Shown here in pieces: positions 38,320 to 50,940 of a stretch of DNA of 64,000 nucleotides. The stretch is taken from assembly GCF_016545825.1 (NCBI RefSeq), contig NC_052618.1, positions 37,580,196 through 37,644,195 on the forward strand, written 5' to 3'. Within the stretch, counting starts at the first letter, position 1. Each line of letters begins with the position of its first letter. Position numbers and translations under genes: made by a program. The stretch comes from Eucalyptus grandis (taxonomy: Eukaryota > Streptophyta > Magnoliopsida > Myrtales > Myrtaceae). The notes below the pieces were generated by a model. The model was not told the origin of the DNA. It made no database searches and worked only from the letters and a program-made list of their open reading frames with translations.

Positions 38320-38866
38320 ATAACAACGATAGAACTCATTCCATCCTGAAATCAGTCTCAATAGCAGAAAACCACGTCCCAAATGCACCTCATAATGCCA
38401 ACCTACAATTCCTATCCCTATTAGGATGCAACAAGCTTACCAAAAGAAAATGCAATTAAGAATTCCAAAAAATTGTTTCATGCTTCAAAGACAAATGCTG
38501 AACAAACTACATTATAGTATATTCATTCATGCCTGGCCAAAGCCAACATAAGAGTAATTTTCCTCCCAAATTATATACATGATATGGATCTCAATGTCCC
38601 AAAAACCAAGCAAACATCAGCATCGACTACAAATTTTAGACAAATGGGATTTTAACTCCAATTAATCCAATAGCTCTTTATGAGCACATACATACATAGA
38701 TAAGATAAATTCTTTATAAAACAAGAATCAAATGGTAAATGTACTCAAGTTTAGCATTTAGTACCCTCCCTCCCCTCAAACAGCCTTTCTCTATCTCAAG
38801 ATAAACCAATTATCCCATATGCTATTGAGAACACCACGGGAAAACCATACGATAGTCGAAAAAATT

Positions 38867-39410
38867 CAATGCACTGCACGCACTCCTCAACGTCAACAGC
38901 AAATTATCTTAACAAGCAAAAAGAGCATAGATAGTAGCCAAAAATAATATTTTGAGCACCACACAATGTTGTTCGCAAAACATCAAACGAAATTGAAAAC
39001 TAACCCACATTAAGACAAGTTCGTTAAACCAAACGAGCAAAAACTCAATGCATTGAACACACTCCCCAGCATTAATAACAACATATCTTAAAAAACAAAA
39101 CCAGCATAAATAGTAGTAAAAAAAAAAAAAAATCTTGACACCACGCCATGTTGTCCACAAAACATCAAAAGGAATTGAAAACTAACCCACATATAGACGA
39201 GTTGGTTAAACCAGACAAGCAAAAACTAAATGCACTGAACACACTCACCAGCATCAACAACAACATATTTTAACAAGCACAACGAGCATAAATAGTAGCC
39301 AAAAACAAAAGACAAAAAATCTAGGCACCACATGACGTTGTCTGCAAAACATCAAACGAAATCGAGAAATAACCCACATTTAGATGAGTTGATTAAACCA
39401 AACAAGCATA
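38867..39410. repeat. Minisatellite, about 180 bp unit, three copies
   Basis: Three tandem units start near 38867, 39046 and 39227. Each contains CAATGCACTGAACACACTC, GCATAAATAGTAG, TTGTCYRCAAAACATCAAA and ACTAACCCACAT. Period 180-181 bp. Lies inside the MULE-like element. Confidence 0.85.
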
Positions 39411-40111
39411 ATAAAGAGCAAAGATAGAGAAAATTAACAATTTTTGGCCATCATCGATCTCAAGCATCTTCTGGCAGCCAGTGGTAGGGCTGGCGATTTA
39501 GAACTGCAAAAGCACACAAATAAGAGAAACCGCAAACGATTGAGTAAAACTCTTAGGTATTATTCGATTAGAGAGCATGGCCATAGAGAAAAAGATCGAA
39601 CCTTCGTTCTGGCTTAGAGGCTAAGGCATAGAGGTAGAGGGAGGTGAGGTGAAGGAGCGACTATTGTTGAGGGAGAGAGGGACGATTGATTTGGGGCAAA
39701 CGAAACAAGGCGTTTTAGGAGCAAAAAAGTCTTATTCTTTTTTTTGTGTTATTTATTTAAAGCAAAACAATGTAGTTTTGCACTCCAGCGTCCATGTCAG
39801 CATCGGCCGGCACTGACTTGGAGTCAATATCAGCCTTTTTTAGTAAAGAATGGCTGGATGAACTAAATCGGTGCCAAATGCAAAATGTTTAGGACTAAAT
39901 TGGTCCAATTGAAGAGTTTAGGAATGAATTGGTACCAATACAAAATGTTTATGACTTTTTTGGTACTTTCCCGACTTTCTTATATAGGAGAATTGCTCAA
40001 GCCTTGGCTTGGTCTGCCCATCCATTGATTATCTTTAATGGTAGATAGAGCTTTCAACGAGTTTTATCTTCGTTGTAATCTTGGCTGGTGTGGTAATCCC
40101 TCCTCGTTCAC

Positions 40112-40113
<2 letters not shown>

Positions 40114-40154
<41 letters not shown>
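40114..40154. repeat. (GA)n microsatellite
   Basis: About 20 perfect GA units, likely polymorphic. Confidence 0.95.
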
Positions 40155-40157
<3 letters not shown>

Positions 40158-40985
40158 TGTAGTCCCTTGTTCGTGACCTCACCTGTTCGTTTCTCAAATT
40201 CAAAGACAAGCACACACAAATTTGTCAGTTGTGAGTTTTTATGGTCTTTCTTTCTATTTGTCATTTTCTTTTTACTTGCATACATTAGTTTAAGATCAAT
40301 CTCAATCTAAGGTTGCCTTTGGCGATCAAAATAAAATTTATGATAGGATAAAATTTATCATATACAATGTTTGGTGCCTACTTAAGATATAATAAAGTCA
40401 GATATAAATGGGATATAGATTGGATAAAATTATTTCATAAGAAAAGTGTGATAAAAACGGATAGGATTTCTAATATTCATAATAATAAAGTTTTTTCTCA
40501 AATAATAAATTTCTTAAATTAACAAATTACAATTATATTTCAATATAAATAATATATGAATTAATATAAGAAACTCAAAATAACAAAAAATAAAAATTTA
40601 GGTTTTTAATTTAATCTTATTTTTATTTATATATTCAAATTTAATTCTATCTATATATTCAAATTTAATTCTATCTTATGATGTAAATTCAATATACAAA
40701 TATATATTTATTGCATATTTTAAGTGTTTTAGTATTTTAGATATATTAGTACAATTCTCTATTTGATAAAATTTTATTAGAGAGAGATGGAAGGGGAAGA
40801 AGGAAATAAAAAAAGAAGTTAATTAAAAAGAGTGGAAAATAAAATATAATAGATAAGAGTGTCGCAAAAGATTTTTATTATCTCTGTTTGTGAAATTTGT
40901 GATTCACATAAGTGTTTATACCAAACAACATATATATAATATAATGTGAATATATCTTACTTTATTATTGTAATTATCAAATACT

Positions 40986-40988
<3 letters not shown>

Positions 40989-41023
<35 letters not shown>
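40989..41023. repeat. (TA)n microsatellite
   Basis: About 17 perfect TA units within AT-rich DNA. Confidence 0.95.
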
Positions 41024-41026
<3 letters not shown>

Positions 41027-41510
41027 TGGTAAAGATCAAATATTGGATATTGATATAACAAAATCTCCTAGATTTCATATCATATTCTATCTAGTCATAT
41101 TCTAGTTAGAAATTTGAGCCACCAAAGGTAACCAGTGTTTGTGCGTACACATGAATTTGGAAAGTACAAAGGAAGGAGCAAGTAAGAGGGGGCATTTTGG
41201 CAGAGTCGCCCCTCGAGAATTTCCATAAATGGAAAGCAAGGACCTAACTGTAACTGCCTCTTTCCGGATTTGCATTGATGACCCCCAAGATAGTCGGGCA
41301 CAGAGACATATTCCTTGTACCTGGACATGATTTTCCTAGTTTGATACATTGAACCTGGACATCACGTTCGTTAGCCAATTCGTTCATTGAATACGTAACC
41401 GGAACACAATGTGTATAATTGCTATACGGCCACAATGTATTGACCGAATGTGTATCCGAACACATTGTATATTAAATATTTAATGAACAGATCATATTTC
41501 ATAAATGAAT

Positions 41511-42125
41511 AACCCGAATGTAATGTATATAAACTTCGTCTTCAAGATCGTTTTCCAAATTATTCCTTTTATGGCCACTGTCTTCTTTTCTCTCTCTCTC
41601 CTTGAAAATTCTGTGATGTTTCTATGATTACCGACTTAAATTGCTACATGGGAATTCTTAATCTTGTGAAGATTAGGGATGGCTTTTGGTTTGTATCGGG
41701 GTCATATTTGTGTCGGGCAACTTAAGGATAGATCATTACATGGACTATTTTTGGAACACACCGCATTTAATATTCATGTTAGAATTCAAATACGATATGT
41801 TCACTAATTACGTAACCTGAACAAAATGCATATAAATCTTATCTCAAAGAATATTTTCCATTGTTGTTCCTTCTATGGCCTCTCTCTCTCTCTCCTTGAA
41901 TTTTTTTTTTATTATTATTATGTTTCTTATTATTACCGGCTTAAATTGCTACATAGGAATTCTTAATCCCGTAAAGATTAGGGGTGGCCTTTGGTTTGTC
42001 CTGTGGCCCCGTGAGTCATCTTTGTTTCTGGCAACTTAAGGATACATCATTACATGGACTAATTTTGGAATATGACGCGTTTAATGATCGTGTGAGAACC
42101 CAAACACGATATGTTCATTGGATAT
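41511..42125. repeat. Direct tandem repeat, about 304 bp unit, two copies
   Basis: Two units starting near 41511 and 41815 share ATATAAA...TTTCCA, TTCTATGGCC or TTTTATGGCC, CTCTCTCTCTCCTTGAA, CTTAAATTGCTACATRGGAA, AAGATTAGGGRTGGC and CATTACATGGACTA. No coding frame spans them. Confidence 0.75.
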
Positions 42126-45100
42126 GTAATCCAAACTCAACGTGTCTATTAATGTGTTAATCCAATTTGAATGTAACTTGAACAACATCGGGGAGATCAA
42201 ATTGGGCTTTTTATTCATAGAATTTATGTGTTTATTAAGTTAGGGTGATTATTTAAACACAACCAAACAGTAGTAGAAAAATATCGAGAAAATTATGAGC
42301 TTTTTTCTTGATTAATTTATGGAAAGATCGACTTCCATCCTAGACAGTCTATGCTAGTACCCTATTTGAACAAAACTATAATTGATGTCAAATTTAATAT
42401 TTGAGGTTACTGAAGATTAAGTATCCAATTTTTTTTTTAAAATTTTTTTTTTTAGTGATTTTCTTTTAAGTTCTTCATTTCAATTTAAAATCATTATTTC
42501 AATTATAATTTCTAGGTATCATAAATAATATAACAAGTTTTGCATTGAGTTAATTTTCTCTTTAGTATGATTTTTTTTTTCATATATTTCATAATCGATA
42601 ACTTTTTACTTAAGTGGACATATTGACTATATGTATGTCTATAGCATTTCTTTAGTAACAGTTTAAATTTTTTCATGACCGATCCAACTATTATGTAAGT
42701 GCTTTTTTGTGATTGATTGGAATTGAAAGTTGCCAATTGTTTGTAGTACTACGTGGTAAACTTTTTCGATTCAAACAAGAGTTTGCACGGGGTTGGCACT
42801 TATCCACTTATTACCGAAATGTTTGGTTTAAAGCGTCAATGGGACACCAAGTCCTTACTAGGTGAACCCATCATCGCAGTCTCACTAGGTGTGAGTGGGG
42901 AAACCTAAGACCGGCGATATAGACACATTTTTTATAGACTAATCAAGGTTAACCAAGAATCAGGGATATATTAGGAAAATTGGTAGAGCATGGTAATAAG
43001 TTGGGCCATTCTAGGAAGACCTTTTTGGTGTCATTTTATGGCTTTGATCCATATGATACGGTGGAACTATCACAACGTTAGACTGACTCACTCATAACCC
43101 CAAATCATTTATACTAGATTGTGAAATCCTATGATAACATTCAGAAGAGGCTAGCTTGTGTAATGGGGTTTCTTTGGATCTCTCGATTAATTAGCCATCT
43201 TTGTCTCAAGTTCTCTTTAAGTTATGTCGCCACAAAATTGAGGAAGTTGTTTTTACAATAAAATCTCCTCCTGATTTGCAAGAGGATATGAACTAATGAA
43301 AAATTAGCACATTTTCAACCCACTGGAGTTCGTAAATTGTTGCTTTGTTTTAGATTTCCTAAAAGATGTCTTCCTTATTAAATGTTTATCTTGTTTTAAT
43401 TTTTTTTTAATAATTAAAGTGAAGAGAAGAAGATAAAGGATAAATGCTTTGATGGGCTCATCGAGGGAAGCCCACATGAGAAACATATAATAAGCCTAAT
43501 GCACAAAAGTGCGAAATCTAACCCGTCTCGAGCTTGCCCATGCAAAAGAGTAAATTATGGTGGATAAGAATATCTTGCACGTCATGATTATATCAATTGA
43601 AAATATTTTTATATCGCCATCAATCAACGGGTTTTTCAGTGTTTTAGGACTCTACTTTTTGCGCAATATGTGCAAGAGACTCCTTTGATTGGGTAAAGAC
43701 CCCGGCGAGGTCAAAGAGAGTCCATTTTAGGTTTCTCTCCTAATCTTCTTGTCCTGACCATGGTTATCTTTCGATATGTATGCAGGAGGGGGTGTTCGAT
43801 TCGAACCTTATTTAGTTTATAGATTAACACTCGCCACGTGAAGCGTAAGTCTATTTCTCTTCCCCTAACAGCTTTCAATCAATATGAATCAACTGAAAGT
43901 GGTTCCGCATTCTTTTTTGAGAAATAATTATATAATTGTCCTTAATTTATTATGAGATTGGCAACCTATTTTGGATCATAAAAAAATAAATAACAAATAA
44001 TTAAAAACTGTTGTAAGATCCATTTGTTCGAGAATTTGTGCCTTATAACATAATTAGGTAAACGAGTTATAAATTATTAATCCACTAATCGTACTCATGA
44101 ACCTATTATCAGATCTCCTCCCTTTATCTTTCTCCTCTTGTAGACTTGCACCTCCCTTTCTTTTCTTCTTTTCTTCTTCACCATTCCCCCCCTTTTTTTC
44201 TAACTTTCTTTCCCTTTGACCTGTGGCGGGTACTCGATTATGGTTAGTGATTGACCACAAGCCACAGTCGCCTCGCCAAATTAGATGAGAGGTTTCGACG
44301 AGGGGTTGATTGTTGTGGCCAAGGTGAGGGTTGCCCGCGCCGGACCTAGCGAAGGTCTAGCCCTCGTTAAATCCAGAAACTGAGGAGGGAGGCGACAACT
44401 CAGAGCGTAGAGGATATCGAAGATGCAGGGGCTTGGGTTCACAAGTGATGATGATAGGCACGGGGGATTTTGGCTTGTTTTTGGACCGAGGGGCCGCGGG
44501 GGTAGCAGACGATTTCAATGATGGAGTCGTCATCGATGGGGAAGGCGCACAGGTCCGGCTCAAGTGAGAAAAAGGGCAGGTGAACTACCTTGTTGCACCC
44601 CGTGCAAGTGAGGGAGAGGGTCGGAGGGAGGAGAGGGGGGTAACGAATGAGAGAGGTTGTCCATGGCCTGCACAACGAACGAAGAAAGCAATGGGAGGAA
44701 AGAGAGAGGGTAAGAAGGAGAGAGAAAAGTTTGACAAGTGGGCCCTTTATGAATATATATAACTCAATGGATAGGTTTCCAATTTGTTGCGTTAGCACAA
44801 CTTATACGGTCAATATTTTTCAATCAGTTATTCTCACAATAATCCAAAAACTATAATGCTAATAAAACATTTCTTTTTCATATGTATTAGTAAGAAGTCC
44901 TTGCATTGCATGCGTCTCGAACCATAGATTTTCATATCATTTTAAATGGCGATTGTTAATTCATGACGTCTGCCATGGTCGGGACTCCCTTGAACGACTC
45001 CGAGGATCCCTCTGATGACTGCCATGGCCTTGTCAACGAGCCTGATGTGCCTGGGATTCACCGCCACTTATATCGAAGGTTGTTGCGGTGTGCAGCCATG

Positions 45101-45854
45101 AGAGTGGGAGGCGCTCCGGCAGCCACCGCGGCCATTGAATTCTCTCCTGTGGTCAGGAGAAGGAGCAGGGTCTGCGAGTAGGTGGCGGGGTCGGCGTGGT
45201 GCCTGAAGATCTTACAGCGGACTAGGAAACGGAGGATGCGGCGGAGCAGCCGAGCTGGGACGAGAGACGGTGGGCTCCAGCCAGGTGGCTCTCCATGGCA
45301 TCGGTGATGCCTACGTCAACAGGGCACTTCACCGCTGCCAAGCGTCCCATCGCTCACAACTTCTGCCGTTGGTTTTGGTTGTTTTCTCGAGTGCCGTTCT
45401 CTCTCTCTCTGATTGATCGCCATATATATATAAAATGATATTGCTAAAATAGTTTTATACAACACAAATTTAATGGACAATTTTTATAATTTTTAAAAAA
45501 ACCGAATTTTAATTATTTCTTTAAAAATTAATTTTTAACTATTTTTATTATTTTTTAAGAATATAATTTTATTCTTTTTCTTTTTTTCATTTTTATTCTT
45601 CTTCTTCATTGACTGGTCGTTGGCTCAAGCTCGCTCGATATTGGTGAGCTCACCTCTCGCATGATCTGGTGAGGCCCGAGCCTCGCCTTATGCCAACGAG
45701 TTCAAGTCTCGCCAGATCAGCGAGGCTTGAGCTTGCCCCTCGTCGCCTCACTAGATTCGGCAAGCTCGAGCTCTGTTGACGATAACAAGCTTGAGGCTCG
45801 AGCTCGCCTCTTGCTGGATCTAGCGAGGCTTGAGCCTCGCTAGATTCGGTGAGC

Positions 45855-46061
45855 TCGAGCTTGCCCCTTGCCATCTTGCCGGACATCGACGAGGCCTTCG
45901 CCTAGCTAGATCGAGCTTGAGGCTCGAGCTTGCCCCTCGCCGCCTCGTTGGACGTCGGCGAGGCCTTCGCCTAGCCAGATCGAGCTTGAGGCTTGAGCTT
46001 GCCCCTCGCCGCCTCGTTGGACGTCGGCGAGGCCTTTGCCTCGCCAGATCCGGTGAGCTCA
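45855..46061. repeat. 69 bp minisatellite, three copies
   Basis: Units at about 45855, 45924 and 45993 with TCGAGCTTGCCCCTCGCCG and GACGTCGGCGAGGCCTTCGC. The period of 69 is a multiple of three, which keeps repetitive open frames open on both strands; these frames are not genes. The sequence just left (45640-45850) is made of related GC-rich phrases. Confidence 0.88.
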
Positions 46062-46697
46062 AGACTCACCTAGCCGATCGCCGGATCCAACCCATTTAAG
46101 ACTCACTTAAAGAGGGGAGAGAGAGATTGTAAGGTTTTGGTTAAAAATGGATTATAATCCAACCCATTTAAGACTCACTTAAAACCTACTTATTTTAAGT
46201 CTTTAATTGTTAAACTCATTTAACTAGTCTATTAAAAAAATAAATGCATATATGATCCATTTATAATTTAAATGGGTCATATATAGGTTTAAGACCTAAT
46301 TTGCCACCTCTAGATTCTATCGAATGTGTTCGTATATTACTTGCAATATTACATGCACTCGAGTTGCCTTCGCTTCCGCCGCATGTCGCTTCACGCCCGT
46401 GCCATGCCACTTGTCAATGGCCGCTCTCTGTTGTCGTCTTCACTTGAACCATACTGTTACTGCCCATCCCGAGCTTACCAAAGACTTCCATCTTCCTCCA
46501 TCGGAGACCTCAATGAGGTCATCAATGAAGATCGCCACCATAAGCGACCTCCGTCTCGGGTGATTGATGGCAACAGTACTCATCATCGACCCTATATCCG
46601 GGGCCAACGGTGGTGATCGACAAGAGAATCCATTGATCTAAATTGTGGGCGAGTCCAAGAGAGAGACAATATCGCCGAGCTAATGGTGAGTTGTAGT

Positions 46698-47960
46698 CTA
46701 TGTAGAACAAACATGCGACTGACACGACACGATACGATACGCCGACACGTCATTTTCGAAAAATAGAGAATTCTGACACGTCGGGACATGTTATTATTAA
46801 ATAAATATTTTTATTTTTAATTAATTTGATTCAAATTCACAAATAAATAAATAAAGAGTTTACAATGAATTTATACTAATAGTATTAATAAATCTATTCT
46901 TATAAAATTTGAAAAATATATTCATAATTAATGCGTAACCATATTTGGAAACAAGTTTTTAACTTTAATAAAAATTATGGATAAGACTAATGACTAACAA
47001 AAAAAGTAAAATCAATTTTATTTAAATAAATCTATGATATTCTATAATCATCAAAATTTATTATTATTTATAACAAAAATAACTTTACTGCTCAAAATTA
47101 TTTCCCCCTCTTTTCTTTCTAAACTCTCGTCCCAAAAAATCGTTTCCCTTCCCTATGTCTCTCTCCCCTATCTTCCCTCCCCCGTTTCTCTCTCCCCTAA
47201 CCCTCACGCCACCCCAAAATCTTCCATCGACCATCGATTTCTTCCCTCCTCTCTGTCTCTTCCTCCCCCATGTCAGCACCTGCCACCCCCAGATCTTTCG
47301 TTGATTTCTCCCATGCTCTCTCTCTCTCTCCCCCCTTCCCTCAACAGCACCTGCTCCCCGCCCCCATCAATCACCCCCATCCCCCCCCTCCTTCGGTTTC
47401 TTCCCCCACGCCTCCCCCCCGGGTTTATCTCTTCCACCACCCCACGTCACCTCCCCTCTCCGGCCCCGATTTCTTTCATCATCATGCCACCACCTCTCTG
47501 GCCCAGTTTCTTTCCATCGTCCCCCACCACCCTCCCCTCGCTAAAACCCTAACCACGACATTTTCTTCCTCCTCGTCACACAGCTCTCTACCGGTTGTCT
47601 CATCATAGTCGCTTGCCGGAAAGGCCCTCTTTCGCATCTACAGCCTTGTCGCCGGCCCTCCATCACAGCATCGCAAATGCGGCCCTCTGGATCGATTGCT
47701 CTTCCTCTAGCCCTCCCTTGCCGTCTCAGCCTCACCTCCAATCCCTAGGCCTCGCCTCCACCCCCTTGGCCTCGCCTCCACCCTCCATCGTCATCCTCTC
47801 TCTCGGACACGCGCGTCGAAATGTGTCGAGAAAGGTTGACCACGTGTCCGGATTCCCGACACGTGTTGATTGCGTGTCCAAACGTGTCCGAGCATGTCGG
47901 ACACGTCGACATGTGTCAGACACGACACGGAAGCTCTAGCAATGTGTCGGTACATCATAG
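46698..47960. mobile_element. hAT-like non-autonomous element, copy B
   Basis: 1263 bp, with ends CTATGTAG... and (reversed) CTATGATGTACCGACACA. Flanks are GTTGTAGT (46690-46697) and GTTATAGT (47961-47968), an 8 bp TSD with one mismatch. It has the same GACACG/ACGTGTC-rich ends and AT-rich sub-terminal block as 37506-38319, but inverted. The centre is C/T-rich (47090-47600) and gives open frames by composition. No transposase frame. Confidence 0.7.
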
Positions 47961-48091
47961 GTTATAGTCTTGACAAAATTGATGACGTGATCAATGGAGG
48001 CGGCGATGGCACATAAAGATGGTGGCGATGGAATGGTGATTTTAAAATATGGACTATTGAATGATAACCTTGGCATCGATTAATTAAAGTT

Positions 48092-49016
48092 TGAGAAAAG
48101 TGTCAATAACTTCATAAACTTATTGTATTGATGTTAATTTAATTTTAAACATTTTAATAGTATCAATTTAGTTCTAAATCTTTTTGACTTGAAGCCAATT
48201 CATTTTTAGATTTTTTAATGGTGTCAATTTAGTTCTAAAACTTTTGAACTAGTGCTAATTTAGTTTTAAATGTTTTTACTTGGTGCCAACTCAATCATTC
48301 TGACTAATTTTGGTTGGATATTATTGATGTGCACACCAACTAACTTACATGGTACTTTGCTGGCATTAATATGAATAATTTTTAATAATATCTTAATACT
48401 TTATTTATTTATATATTTATATATTTATTATTTTTTGTAATTTCTTTCTTTCTTTCTTCTCTCATTTCTTCTTTTTCCTTTTGTGTGTGGTTGGCCATTG
48501 GCCATGGTCAAGTGAGCTTACCTTCCTTGGCCATGGGAAGGTCAAGCCTCAACGACGCCCGGCAAGGCCGCCTTGGCCTAGACAAGGGTAGGCCTTGTCA
48601 GATTTGGTGACGATAGCCCTTGTTGGGTTTGCCCTCACCATGGCTAGGCGAGGCTAGCCCACCCGGCCATAGCCGATGGCTGGTTATTGGCAAAAAGAAG
48701 AAGAAAAAAAAGAAAACAATAGAAAATCAGAACAAATAATAAAAAATTGAAAAAATATTAAAAATTGTCAACGTTAGTTTCACGGTACCACGTAAATTGG
48801 CCGGCATCCACATTAGCTATGTTCAGTTAAAATTAGTTGAAAAGATTGAATTAATATCAAATCAAAATATTTAAAACTAAATTGATACTAATTTAGGATG
48901 TTTATAATTGAATAGGCACGAAATCAAAAAATTTAGGACTAAATTGATACAATTAAAGAATTTAGGATTATATTGACATAAATAAATATGTTTAAGATTT
49001 TTTTGACAATTTTTCC
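48092..49016. mobile_element. Small MULE-type element with long inverted ends
   Basis: Flanked by ATTAAAGTT (48083-48091) and ATTAAAATT (49017-49025), a 9 bp TSD with one mismatch. The outer 200-230 bp on each side are inverted relatives built from phrases such as TTTAGTTCTAAA and TATCAATTTAG. The centre (48480-48690) is GC-richer, with no gene. Confidence 0.7.
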
Positions 49017-49025
49017 ATTAAAATT

Positions 49026-50940
49026 CAGTCGATACAATGAAAAGACAAATTATCTACATGATTTCTATATACATAATATTTCACCATGATACACTAAACT
49101 TTCGAATTTTTGCATCGAGTTCGCGTAATAATTTTTTTCCGTAGAGCCCACGACCCCAGTCGAAGGTGCATGAGAACGAGGCCCTGCTAACTTCTTATGC
49201 TTGTCCTTGCCAGCATTCTTTCTGATAAATTTTGGCATCACAAAATTTTGGGAGGACAAGTTCCACTGGACAAGATTTTTCTTCATTCAACCATTTTGAC
49301 TTCTTTCCTGTTCCCCTCGTGTTTATCGCGTTTCGGGATGCTCTCCAAGAAAACAGCAATTGTTTATCTCGTGCAAAACGTGGCATTTTGAAGCGCACTT
49401 GGTTGGACTAGAATTATGGTGATGGAGACAGATGACGAGGCATGTTTCATGATGATATTTCTCGTGCAAGATCGCTCGACTGGGCGCCTCTCTCTGGTTT
49501 GGCACCTTTGAGGGAGAGCTGGAATCTTCCTAAAGATCCATATTCTCCTAACAATGAGAAGAAAATCATGTTTATATTGATTGTTTTAGCTTTCAATTAC
49601 AGGTTAATTCCATGAAAGTCCTAAACTGGTATTATTTAGATATATCTATTGCATGTCAGTCTCTTCAAATTTACTCTTCAGCTCATGTCAAATTTCGTTT
49701 TCAACCGTGCTGCATGCTGTTCGATGTGGAATGTGAACGTGCCAAATTCAGCGTGCACTGTTATTATATGCACTCTTTCCGGAAACGATCTTTCTTTTGG
49801 GTCAAAACATCAAACATGACTAAAATTAGGGCAAAACCAAGGGGTTTGAGCATAATAGAGTGGGTCCACTAACCAAGCGATGTAATGTCGACTTTGGATT
49901 TCTATAGGTCCAAAAAAAAAAAAAAAAAGATAAATATATTGGAGTATTGCCATTGTAGATTTTTTTTTTTTGGCGGTATTCACCCTTAATTATAAAACCC
50001 AGACCATGTCAAGTATCGTATATTGACATAATGTCCGGAATATATCAAGCATATGCAATTCAGTTTATGTTCATACAATTTCTTTAGAACATATTAGTCA
50101 TGAAGCAAAATTTTGTAGAAGTGACATGCTCAACAAGGAAATTCTCATGAACATAATATGCAATATGGCTCATGTTATGAAATCAAATATTATCTGCATA
50201 AGGAAATATATGTTGAGGAATACATATGCATATAATTGTTCCAAATTTTTTCCTCTTTTCTATTTATGTCAAACACGGATGCATATTATTTCTTCTCACC
50301 CTTTTTGTCATTTCTTTTAATATTAAAAATAATAACATGAGCAAGAGTTTTAGTTTATAAGAAAGTAAGAATATAGAAAATAGACCATCCGACCATGTAG
50401 AACTTAGCAAGTCCTATGCGCACATAACTTTTTCATCCATTTTCAAAATAATAATCAAAGATCTAGGCCCCAATCTGGTCAGGTTCATAAAGATTTGCCT
50501 ATCAATGCTCCCTCCAAATCTGTTGCTACTTTGATATGATCATGATTATCCCCATTTCTTTTGCATTTTGCCTCCTTTTTCTCTTCTTCGTTTTGTTTTC
50601 TCCTCATATCATGACAGTTTTTGCCAATAGCTTTCATCAGGTTTGAAAATTTTATCCACTTAGAACAATTTCTCCATTTACTTTTATTATAGCTTATTTG
50701 AGCTGTTCCCTCTATTTTATTTATAATAGCAACATCTTCGTCTTTTGTTTGCCTTTTGAAATTCAAGACAAAAGAAATTTGAGTTTTTCAGTTAATTTTA
50801 TCTCAACATCAATATACATAAATGCAACTCACTTCTTGCACCAATTGTTAAAGATATAATGCCGATACCTAAATTTTGGCAATGCAAAGAATAATTAAGG
50901 ATGGACCACGACTCCTAAACGGAAATAATAGTTAATTTGC
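49026..50940. other. Intergenic DNA, no gene supported
   Basis: Short frames on both strands (for example 49065-49400 and 50485-50766) show no recognisable family and have no splice context. Contains an A-run at 49913-49928. Confidence 0.5.

Larger units (their letters stand above)
34528..39973. mobile_element. Mutator-like element with long terminal inverted repeats
   Basis: Both ends are flanked by the 9 bp repeat ACTTTCTTA (34519-34527 and 39974-39982). The outermost 300 bp are inverted copies: the left end contains TATCAAAAAAGTCATGAAC, GACTCCAAGTCAGCA, GCTGGAGTGCAAAACCACG and TTTCGTTTGCCCCAAA, and the right end contains the same phrases reversed. The 9 bp TSD with long TIRs is diagnostic of MULEs. 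The 5.4 kb interior has no transposase frame that I recognise. It contains a nested hAT-like element (37506-38319) and a minisatellite (38867-39410). Confidence 0.85.
39983..46689. other. Intergenic DNA with simple repeats, no gene seen
   Basis: Mostly AT-rich. Holds a (GA)n tract, a (TA)n tract, a 304 bp direct repeat and a 69 bp minisatellite (listed separately). GC-richer patches at 44250-44560 and 44960-45330 have interrupted frames with no clear family match; they resemble the GC cores of plant MITEs or a decayed gene fragment. Confidence 0.6.

Noticed and set aside
37500..38327. CRISPR-like or regulatory repeat array in the ACACGTGT-rich segment
   Set aside because: Repeats are irregularly spaced palindromes at the ends of an element with an 8 bp TSD, in a plant genome. 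Transposon termini explain them.
44957..45370. Possible ARM-repeat/U-box-like fragment on the minus strand
   Set aside because: Short phrases such as LVDKAMAVIRGILG look ARM-like, but the frame is broken repeatedly and the similarity is too weak to name.
47034..47610. Pro/Ser-rich open frames of 112-172 codons
   Set aside because: Produced by the C/T-rich centre of the hAT-like element; no start context or domain.
49065..49400. Minus-strand frame with an APSTG phrase reminiscent of histone H3
   Set aside because: Only a handful of residues agree, and the rest does not fit histone H3. Chance similarity.
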